This document shows positions 57,530 through 64,000 of a stretch of 64,000 bases of DNA, piece by piece. Position numbers and translations under genes: made by a program. Position 1 is the first letter of the stretch. Each line of letters starts with the position of its first letter. The DNA is taken from assembly GCA_027487435.1 (NCBI GenBank), contig JAIYDP010000224.1:1-64000 (forward strand), read 5' to 3'. This DNA is from Verrucomicrobiaceae bacterium. Lineage in GTDB: Bacteria > Verrucomicrobiota > Verrucomicrobiia > Verrucomicrobiales > Akkermansiaceae. Below the pieces are notes generated by a model that was not told the origin of the DNA, ran no database searches, and saw nothing but the letters and a program-made list of their open reading frames with translations.

Positions 57530-59140
57530 TTATGCGGTGACGGCTCCGCGGTCATCGTTGAGGCCAGATTTTTCTAGGAAATAATCATAGCCGCCAGCGT
57601 AGCGGGTGACGGCGCCGTGATTGATGTGGAGTGTGGTTTCCGCTAAGGAGCGGATGAAGTGGACATCGTGGGAGATGAAGACGAGCGTGCCTTGATAGGA
57701 TTTTAGCGCACTAACGAGAGAATCAATCGATAGAATGTCAAGGTGCGTGGTGGGCTCGTCCATCAGCAGGAGGTTCGGGGGATTGACGAGGAATTTCACG
57801 AGGTTGAGGCGTGACTTTTCGCCGCCGGAGAGGACTGGAGTGCGCTTTTCGACATCGGTGCGGCGGAATAGGAAAGATCCTAGTATGGAGCGCGCTTCGT
57901 CTTCGCGGAGTGTGGAGCAGGCACTCATGACCTCTTCGAGCACCGTGTTGTTTTCGTTGAGGGCTTCGCTGCGGTGCTGGCTGTAGTAGCCGAGTTTGGT
58001 GGCGTAGCCGACATCGACTTTTCCGCCGTTGATGGGGATGACGCCGGCAAGGATTTTGAGCAGGGTGGATTTGCCAGCGCCGTTGGGGCCGACAAGGACG
58101 ATTTTGTCATTGCGCTCGATGGTGAGGTCGAGGTCTTTGTAGATTTGTTTGCTGCCGTAGGCTTGAGAAACTTTTTGGAGTTCTATGACTTTTTGGTTGG
58201 ATCGAGGTGGCTGCGGGAAGCTGAAACGGAAAGCTTTGCGGGGAGCGCGAGGCTTTTCGACGCGTTCGAGTTTTTCGAGGAACTTGACGCGCGACTGGAC
58301 TTGTGAGGCCTTGGAGGTCACCTGGCGGAAGCGGTCGATGAATTCTTGGTGTTGCTCGATTTCCTTGTTTTGGTTGCGATAGGCTTGGACTTGCTGTTCG
58401 TAGCGTTGTTCGCGCTGAGTGAGGTAACTGGTGTAGTTGCCGGGGTAGGTGATGAGCTTTTGGGCATCGGGGTCGATCTCGACAATGGTTTCGATGAGTC
58501 CGTCCATGAAATCGCGATCGTGGGAGATCATCAGGATGGCACCGGAATAGTTCAGCAGGTAGCGCTGGAGCCAGATGAGGGATAGGAGGTCGAGGTGGTT
58601 GGTGGGTTCGTCGAGCATGAGCAGGTCAGGCTCCATCACGAGGAGTCGTGCGAGGTAGGCGCGCATGATCCAGCCGCCGGAGTACTCGTGGGCGGGTTTG
58701 TGGAAGTCGATTTCTTTGAAGCCGAGGCCGTTGAGGATTTTTTTGGCTTTCGGTTCGAGTTGGTAGCCGTTGAGGTGGTTGAATTGGTCTTGGGCTTTGG
58801 CGTAGGTGGGGCTGGCGTGGTCGTTTTTTGCTTCGAATTCGCGGATGGTGCGGAGGAGTCCGACCATTTCTGGGGTGACGCCCATGGCAATTTCGAGGAT
58901 GGTTTCGTCGCCAGGGGAGCCGGCTTCTTGGGCGAGGTAGCCGGTGATGGCGTATTCGTCGCGCTCGATGGTGCCTTCGTCAGGGCGGTCTTCATCGAGG
59001 ATCATGCGGAAGAGTGTGGATTTTCCTGCGCCGTTCGGGCCGACGAGAGCAACGCGTTCGCCCCAGTTGATGGTCATTTCGGCCTCGCGAAGAAGGGTGC
59101 GGCCGCCGAGGGTTTTGGTAAGTTTGTGGACGCTGAGCAT
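57530..59140 (-). CDS. ABC-F family ATPase
   Basis: 536 residues from ATG 59140 (MLSVHKLTKTLGG). Two ABC domains without membrane segments: Walker A GPNGAGKST in each, signature YSGGWIMRAYLARLL in the first and LSGGEKSRLNLVKFL in the second, and Walker B LLMLDEPTNHLD and LLMDEPTTHLD. The linker (residues ~240-310) is a long charged helix of the P-site-inserting type. ABC-F proteins act on stalled ribosomes in translation or antibiotic protection. Subtype (EttA, Uup, YbiT) not resolved. Divergent from the EVE gene. Confidence 0.94.
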   Translation of the reverse strand: MLSVHKLTKTLGGRTLLREAEMTINWGERVALVGPNGAGKSTLFRMILDEDRPDEGTIERDEYAITGYLAQEAGSPGDETILEIAMGVTPEMVGLLRTIREFEAKNDHASPTYAKAQDQFNHLNGYQLEPKAKKILNGLGFKEIDFHKPAHEYSGGWIMRAYLARLLVMEPDLLMLDEPTNHLDLLSLIWLQRYLLNYSGAILMISHDRDFMDGLIETIVEIDPDAQKLITYPGNYTSYLTQREQRYEQQVQAYRNQNKEIEQHQEFIDRFRQVTSKASQVQSRVKFLEKLERVEKPRAPRKAFRFSFPQPPRSNQKVIELQKVSQAYGSKQIYKDLDLTIERNDKIVLVGPNGAGKSTLLKILAGVIPINGGKVDVGYATKLGYYSQHRSEALNENNTVLEEVMSACSTLREDEARSILGSFLFRRTDVEKRTPVLSGGEKSRLNLVKFLVNPPNLLLMDEPTTHLDILSIDSLVSALKSYQGTLVFISHDVHFIRSLAETTLHINHGAVTRYAGGYDYFLEKSGLNDDRGAVTA

Positions 59141-59255
59141 ACTGCGGCGCAGGTTGGCGGAGAATGGGTGTGAGTTCAAGAGCGATTTGCGATGTTTGCG
59201 GATGTTTGCAAATGTTTGGATTGGCAGAGACGTGGGTGCATGGCAAGCTGCGTGG

Positions 59256-59717
59256 GTGAGTCATTGGTTGATCAAGAGCGAGCCGGATGTTTTTTCGATT
59301 TCTGATTTGAAGCGGGTGAAGCGGGAGCCGTGGAATGGGGTGCGGAACTATCAAGCGCGCAATTTCATGTGGAGACAGATGCGGGTAGGGGATTTGGCGT
59401 TATTTTACCATAGCAATGCCGTGCCGCCTGGCGTGGTGGGTGTCGCGCGAGTGGCGAGTGAGCCGTACGCGGATGCGACGCAGTTTGATCCAGCGTCTGA
59501 ATATTTTGATGCGAAGGCATCGGAGGAAACCCCGCGTTGGTGGTTGGTGGATTTTGCGTTTGAGGAAGCGTTTGTGGAAATGGTGACCTTGGAACGGATG
59601 CGTCGTGAAGCGGTTCTTGAGGGTATGGTGTTGTTGCAGAAGGGCACGCGGTTGTCCATTACGCCGGTGGAGCAGAGGCACTTTGACCAGATCGTGAAGT
59701 GGGGGCGTGGCCGGTGA
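59256..59717 (+). CDS. EVE-domain protein
   Basis: 153 residues from GTG 59256, giving VSHWLIKSEPDVFSI, the normal EVE start; the frame is open much further upstream through the ABC-F promoter region without conservation. Landmarks are WLIKSEPD, WNGVRNYQARNFMW, MRVGDLALFYHSN, PGVVGVARV and the later LERMRREAVLEGMVLLQ. EVE domains are PUA-like and bind modified bases in RNA or DNA. Its stop overlaps the TSUP start (TGATG), so the two are co-translated. Confidence 0.93.
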   Translation: MSHWLIKSEPDVFSISDLKRVKREPWNGVRNYQARNFMWRQMRVGDLALFYHSNAVPPGVVGVARVASEPYADATQFDPASEYFDAKASEETPRWWLVDFAFEEAFVEMVTLERMRREAVLEGMVLLQKGTRLSITPVEQRHFDQIVKWGRGR

Positions 59718-60457
59718 TGTGGGAGGATCCGTCGATGTTTGGGCGCGCATGCATTGCTGCGGTGTGCGTCGGCTTGGCGAAGGCTGGGTTTAGCGGCATC
59801 TCGCTGATTTCGGTGTTTTTGTTTGCCGATTTGTTTGGAGCTAAGCACTCGGTTGGTTTGGTGTTGCCGCTGTTGATTGTGGCGGATTTGTTGGCGTATC
59901 CAGCGTTCCGCGAACATGGTTCGTGGAAACCAGTGTGGCGTTTGTTGGGGCCTGCGCTGCTGGGCTTAGCTGCGGGTTGGTTTTTGTTAGGTAAGATTGA
60001 TGACCAGCAAGCACGATGGGCGATAGGGGGCAGCATTTTATTGATGGTCGCGGTGCAAGGGTTGAGATCATGGAAACAGGAAGCCTTTGCGCGAATGGCG
60101 GAGTCGGCAGGTTTTGGAAACGCCTCCGCAGTATGTGGTGGAGTGGCCACGATGCTGGCAAACGCCGCTGGGCCGGTAATTCAGTTGTATTTGATTTCCA
60201 AGCGATTGCCGAAGATGGAGTTGCTCGGGATCAGCTTGCGATTTTTCCTGCTGATCAATTTGATCAAGCTGCCGCTAAATTTTCAGCTCAACTTGATCAA
60301 TCGGGAGACATTGCTCTTGAACGCTACGTTGATCCCAGGAGTACTTGTTGGTGTTTATTGTGGCAGGTACTTGGTGAAGAAGGTGCCGCAGCGGCTATTT
60401 GAGATTTTGGTGCTAACCTTCTCGACGGTTGCTGGACTGAAGCTTTGCTTTTTTTGA
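59717..60457 (+). CDS. TSUP-family (TauE/SafE) membrane transporter
   Basis: 246 residues from ATG 59717, with seven or eight hydrophobic helices. Typical features are VGLAKAGFSGISLISVFLFA in TM1 (glycine-rich repeat), GLVLPLLIVADLLAYPAFRE, and the second-half GPVIQLYLISKRLPKMELLG and LIPGVLVGVYCGRYLVKK. The family moves sulfite, sulfoacetate or other small anions across the inner membrane. Substrate not assignable. Confidence 0.9.
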   Translation: MWEDPSMFGRACIAAVCVGLAKAGFSGISLISVFLFADLFGAKHSVGLVLPLLIVADLLAYPAFREHGSWKPVWRLLGPALLGLAAGWFLLGKIDDQQARWAIGGSILLMVAVQGLRSWKQEAFARMAESAGFGNASAVCGGVATMLANAAGPVIQLYLISKRLPKMELLGISLRFFLLINLIKLPLNFQLNLINRETLLLNATLIPGVLVGVYCGRYLVKKVPQRLFEILVLTFSTVAGLKLCFF

Positions 60458-60539
60458 TTTTTTGCTCAATAACGTCGTGCTTGCGAGGCTAATGATGACT
60501 CTGAAAATCGCGGTGTGGTTCTTCGGATTTCAGATAATA

Positions 60540-62759
60540 TTAATCACCCATTTTGACTTGGTCTTCTAGTCGTAAACGATAGCTTTCCACGGCACGACTC
60601 CACGCTGGATGCAATTGATCAAATGGACGAGACCATACGCTACGATGCATCGTAAGCATGCTCTGAGCACTATACATCACTTCTGCCATCTCATTCTTGC
60701 TAAGGCTATCTGGCCCATCCGTGAGCCAGCGTCCCGTGAGGATGGATTCTGCGTGGTCCGTCTCGGATTCGAGTAATGAAACATGCACGCCATTTACGTA
60801 AGGATCCACCACAGCAGCTACCACACCACTACGATGTGCAGCATTTGCTGTAAGCGCAGGATCCACCGCTGCTTTTGCCTCATCCGCCAAAACCATTACC
60901 TCACTTGGCTTCAGCTCTTCGGGCGTTACTAAAATTCGATGATGCAACATGGCTAATCCATACCGTGATCGGCTGGTCAAAACAGAAATTACCGGAGCAA
61001 AAACCAAACCGACTAGTATGGGTGCCATCCAGAATAAAAATCCCACTCCAATCATATAGCCAACCCACGTCCACAACACGCCGATGATCATCGCTGGAGC
61101 ATGATAACGAAATGCCTCGCCCCATCCGGTTCCATCTGTCTCACGATTTTGATTTCCCCATTTCACCGATCTACCAAACACCATGCCTAAGACGATTAAC
61201 GTGTGTGAAACCATGATGCTCGGAGCGAGGAGTGCGCTTAGCATCATCTCAAGTGCCACACTCGCTGTCAGCCTCACAACACTACCAAAACTACGCCGGA
61301 TCGAGCCAAAACAAAGAACTCCAAGGTAAGCAAAAATCTTCGGCGAAAACAAAAGAAACATCACTAACGTTGTCAGTACAAAGGCCTGAATGTCGCCAGT
61401 TATATCGAAATACTTACCCACAATTCCATCAAAGGGCAGTTTGCTCAATTGACTAGAACGGAAATCAAATGCCACCCAAGTATTCAGTAGCATGAACAAA
61501 AACCACACGGGACTGCCCAAATATGCCATGATGCCAATGAACAAATGCGTCCGCGAGGCAAAGGGAAACTTCTTCGCAAAAACCAACCACATGTGCTGCA
61601 GGTTTCCTTGGCACCAGCGGCGATCGCGCTTCAAGTGATCGATCAACGTCGGCGGTGCTTCCTCATACGTTCCCTCGATGTCCCAAGCGAGCCACACTTC
61701 CCATCCTGCTTTGACCATTAATGCCGCTTCCACGAAGTCGTGACTAAGAATTTTTCCGCCAAAGGGCTCCTTTCCCGGCAGTGCTGGCAACTCACAAAAT
61801 TCCGAAAATGGCCGCACGCGAATCAAGGCATTATGCCCCCAATAGCTCCCCTGACCCAACTGCCAGTAGTTCAACCCACGGATGAACAAGGGCCCATACA
61901 GGCGCATCGCAAACTGCTGCAGCCTCGTGAAAACGGATGTCCCTCGGATCAACTTCGGTGGCGTTTGTAATATACCAAGTCGCGGATGCGCTTCCATCGT
62001 CCGTGCCATTGTCACAATGTCACGCCCCTCCATCAAGCTATCCGCATCCAGCACCACCATCCCCTCATAGCGCCCACCCCAGGTCTTGATGAAGTCTCCA
62101 ATATTTCCCGCCTTACGATTCTCATTGATCCTTCGGCGACGATAGAACACCCGACCAAATGCATTCAATTTCCGGCATAGATTCGTCCATGCCACCTCTT
62201 CTTCCACCCATAGCGACAATTGCGTCGTGTCACTCAAAAGGAAAAAATCAAATGCCTCTAGTTGCCCCGTAGCTTCGATGGAGCGAAAGATCGCCTCCAC
62301 TCGCGCACAAACCTTGACGATATCTTCATTGTACACCGGCATCACCACCGCAAAGCGGCGATCTAACTTCTCCTGCTTATCCCGCACCATCCGCGTCACC
62401 CGCACCGCTCGCCAGAAAAACAATCGATCCCATAACCCCAGCAGCGCGTGAAATGAACCCAATACCAACAAGCCATTCAGCAAGGAAAACACGATCAACA
62501 ACAACACATGCGTCGCATGCCAACCCATTCGATAAAACAAATCTGCCAACCACAATGTCGCCAACACATTCGTTAGCACTACTACCCCAAAAAAACAAAA
62601 ACGTCGCAGCCACGTACGCTGCGAACTGATCAACGCCTGCGCCGATGCCGGTGGAGCCGCCGCTGCATTACTTTCCGACCATACAAACGATTCAGGCTCG
62701 CGTGCGTCAGCATCCAGATCTTCTTGGGCGTCCTCGCCACTCGGTTTCTTGATTTCCAT
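60540..62759 (-). CDS. opgH: Osmoregulated periplasmic glucan glucosyltransferase OpgH
   Basis: 739 residues. N-terminal soluble region, then membrane helices around residues 50-110, the GT2 domain with VVMPVYNED, VVLDADSLM (DxD), SHDFVEAALM and RRWCQGNLQH (QxxRW), and a C-terminal group of about five helices. It uses UDP-glucose to build beta-glucan chains and pass them into the periplasm. It is preceded by a small gene and opgG in one minus-strand unit, with gaps of four bases and an overlap. Confidence 0.95.
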   Translation of the reverse strand: MEIKKPSGEDAQEDLDADAREPESFVWSESNAAAAPPASAQALISSQRTWLRRFCFFGVVVLTNVLATLWLADLFYRMGWHATHVLLLIVFSLLNGLLVLGSFHALLGLWDRLFFWRAVRVTRMVRDKQEKLDRRFAVVMPVYNEDIVKVCARVEAIFRSIEATGQLEAFDFFLLSDTTQLSLWVEEEVAWTNLCRKLNAFGRVFYRRRRINENRKAGNIGDFIKTWGGRYEGMVVLDADSLMEGRDIVTMARTMEAHPRLGILQTPPKLIRGTSVFTRLQQFAMRLYGPLFIRGLNYWQLGQGSYWGHNALIRVRPFSEFCELPALPGKEPFGGKILSHDFVEAALMVKAGWEVWLAWDIEGTYEEAPPTLIDHLKRDRRWCQGNLQHMWLVFAKKFPFASRTHLFIGIMAYLGSPVWFLFMLLNTWVAFDFRSSQLSKLPFDGIVGKYFDITGDIQAFVLTTLVMFLLFSPKIFAYLGVLCFGSIRRSFGSVVRLTASVALEMMLSALLAPSIMVSHTLIVLGMVFGRSVKWGNQNRETDGTGWGEAFRYHAPAMIIGVLWTWVGYMIGVGFLFWMAPILVGLVFAPVISVLTSRSRYGLAMLHHRILVTPEELKPSEVMVLADEAKAAVDPALTANAAHRSGVVAAVVDPYVNGVHVSLLESETDHAESILTGRWLTDGPDSLSKNEMAEVMYSAQSMLTMHRSVWSRPFDQLHPAWSRAVESYRLRLEDQVKMGD

Positions 62760-62763
62760 TCGT

Positions 62764-63354
62764 TCAGCCTTTCCATATCAACCATCCGATGGCCGTAATC
62801 CCGGATAAAATCGCCAAGGAAAAAAGCTTCTTCATCATGGGTCGCGTTTCCATCATCGTAAACCACTGCGCGGCACCACTCCCCAGCGCATTCAGCTCTA
62901 GCGGCCTTGGTGTCATCGTCAACGCGGCAAACTGCGGTCCCGCCGCCAAATACGAACTCTGCATCTTCTTCACAAACGGCTCCGGCCATGGTGCCTGCGC
63001 TAAAAAAACAGGCTGCCACTTCCCCGGCATATCTGCCAACAACAACGCCAACCTCCCCCGTGCCGCAAGACGATTGTCCTCAAGCTCCACGTTCAATACC
63101 CCAGAAGTCCAGTCCGCTACAGCCTTGAGCGTTTCCTCCATCGCTAACACCCTCGGCACCATCTCGGGCTCTCGTCCTTGGCGATCCGATGCACGAAACA
63201 AGATCGCTCGCACCATATCTGCTACCAGCAAGCGATTCTTCAATTGCAACGCACGCAAATAGCACTCCACAGAAATGTAAGCCTCTTCCCACTCGGCAAG
63301 CTCCATCTCCGTCATCGGACGAAGATTACTTATGGCTGAATTCGATATACCCAT
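62764..63354 (-). CDS. Uncharacterised protein interposed between opgG and opgH
   Basis: 196 residues from ATG 63354, overlapping the opgG stop by 25 bases, and ending four bases before opgH. It is mostly helical (MELAEWEEAYISVECYLRAL, ALQLKNRLLVADMVRAI) and ends in one membrane helix (LFSLAILSGITAIGWLIW), so a C-terminally anchored cytoplasmic or periplasmic protein. I recognise no domain. The tight coupling on both sides argues for a role with OpgG/OpgH, such as a scaffold or regulator; that is inference. Confidence 0.7.
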   Translation of the reverse strand: MGISNSAISNLRPMTEMELAEWEEAYISVECYLRALQLKNRLLVADMVRAILFRASDRQGREPEMVPRVLAMEETLKAVADWTSGVLNVELEDNRLAARGRLALLLADMPGKWQPVFLAQAPWPEPFVKKMQSSYLAAGPQFAALTMTPRPLELNALGSGAAQWFTMMETRPMMKKLFSLAILSGITAIGWLIWKG

Positions 63355-64000
63355 GTTTCTGTTAGATAGTCTTCCCCCTTCTTCAGGCAGCAACGCAATT
63401 CCGTAGCCCCCACTTCCGCCAGTTTGTCGCCCTGACCCTTTGGCGTAAATCGAAAACTTAGCCGCCAGCGACCATCGCTCATTTTCTGGATGTTCGTATG
63501 ATTGACCTCAAGCTTTTCTTCAGCTTGCTTGGACATCTCCACAACAGCTGTTAATTCCTCCGCACTTGCTATATTTGCTAAGCCGCCGCCCTCAAATTCC
63601 ACGATCACGGTGCGCTGCTCCGGCTCCCATTCATGCACTCCCGTGCGCGTCGCCACCACGATTCCCCCTGCATCTGCTGGATCTGCTCGCGATGTCCAGA
63701 TTTGCCGATAAGTAAACTCATACCGCTGCCCTGGCACCGGCGTCACATCCGGCACCCACGTCGCTACAATGTTATCATCCAGTTCTCGATTGGTGGGAAT
63801 CTCCATCAACATCACCTTGCCTTTGCCCCAGTCATTCGTCGGCTCCATCCATACCGATGGCCGTAAATCATACGCCGCCTCACCATCCTCATACGCCGCG
63901 AAACGTCGATCACGCTGCACCAATCCAAACCCCTTCACCCCATCGCCGTCCAGAAAACTGAACTCCAAACGCCCCGAATCATTCACTAACGGCCGCCAAA
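63330..64000 (-). CDS. opgG: Glucan biosynthesis protein OpgG, C-terminal part (5' end outside window)
   Basis: The frame is open at the right edge (WRPLVNDSGRLEF) and about 223 residues are visible. Family segments are FGLVQRDRRFAAYEDGEAAYDLRPSVW-like (only the Arg/Asp-rich core is characteristic), PTNRELDDNIVATWVP, and RYEFTYRQIW. OpgG is periplasmic and acts on the glucan backbone made by OpgH. It is the upstream member of the opgG-small gene-opgH unit; its start is beyond base 64000. Confidence 0.93.
   Translation of the reverse strand, partial: WRPLVNDSGRLEFSFLDGDGVKGFGLVQRDRRFAAYEDGEAAYDLRPSVWMEPTNDWGKGKVMLMEIPTNRELDDNIVATWVPDVTPVPGQRYEFTYRQIWTSRADPADAGGIVVATRTGVHEWEPEQRTVIVEFEGGGLANIASAEELTAVVEMSKQAEEKLEVNHTNIQKMSDGRWRLSFRFTPKGQGDKLAEVGATELRCCLKKGEDYLTETWVYRIQP

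Noticed and set aside
58944-59255. Upstream extension of the EVE protein
   Set aside because: It overlaps the 5' end of the ABC-F gene on the other strand and lacks EVE sequence; GTG 59256 gives the standard EVE N-terminus.

Overview
The window reads as a chromosomal segment of a Verrucomicrobiota bacterium. Pointers are several PEP-CTERM proteins with Verrucomicrobia-style C-termini, a single-chain SecDF, a Lys/Ala/Pro-rich histone H1-like protein, few Shine-Dalgarno sites, and osmoregulated periplasmic glucan (opg) genes in a Gram-negative context. Composition is moderate in GC, with distinctly GC-richer patches at about 36.2-38.9 kb and 40.9-47.6 kb. The taxon is inferred from gene content only; no rRNA is present.

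Layout. 0-2.9 kb: a CxxCH secreted protein, a CDF metal transporter and a DUF2256/DUF3253 protein. 2.9-7.1 kb (-): the tgt-yajC-secDF operon. 7.3-10.2 kb (-): a 949-residue lipoprotein with very repetitive coiled coils. 10.3-12.3 kb (-): pgk-tpiA. 12.4-12.6 kb: copy A of a palindromic MITE-like element. 12.6-21.0 kb (+): thioredoxin-like protein, DUF2452 protein, Kef-type antiporter, panB, queD, a chorismate-binding enzyme and glnD. 21.1-28.6 kb (-): histone H1-like protein, glucoamylase-family protein, UbiA-like membrane protein, a glycosyltransferase/metallophosphatase fusion, cyclophilin and pyrF. 28.7-30.0 kb (+): N-acetylmuramoyl-alanine amidase, YkgJ protein and initiator tRNA. 30.2-30.7 kb: a decayed vapBC toxin-antitoxin pair. 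31-40.9 kb: two very large paralogues joining an alkaline-phosphatase-type domain, TPRs and a sulfotransferase, a 3' relic of a third copy, a nucleotidyltransferase, and five PEP-CTERM proteins. 40.9-43.5 kb: two hypothetical genes, then a repeat-rich stretch. 43.5-47.6 kb (+): a type III restriction-modification operon whose target-recognition region is visibly AT-richer than its flanks. 47.6-47.8 kb: copy B of the MITE-like element. 48.8-53.3 kb (-): an esterase and a bufferin-type (MNIO/DUF692) peptide-modification operon with its own ECF sigma factor and probable anti-sigma factor. 53.4-56.4 kb (+): PadR regulator and a PEP-CTERM integral membrane protein. 56.5-64 kb: amidohydrolase, ABC-F ATPase, EVE protein, TSUP transporter, opgH, a small gene, and the 3' part of opgG running off the end.

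Most notable items: (1) two copies of a ~175-bp near-palindromic element with compensatory stem changes; (2) the bufferin operon, in which sigma and anti-sigma genes are translationally coupled between the DoxX gene and the MNIO gene and a perfect 15-bp hairpin follows the precursor gene; (3) the phosphatase-TPR-sulfotransferase paralogues interleaved with PEP-CTERM genes; (4) signs of TRD replacement in the type III methyltransferase; (5) metal-ligand losses in Tgt and in the DUF2256 module. All functions are assigned by reading motifs; no database search was run.
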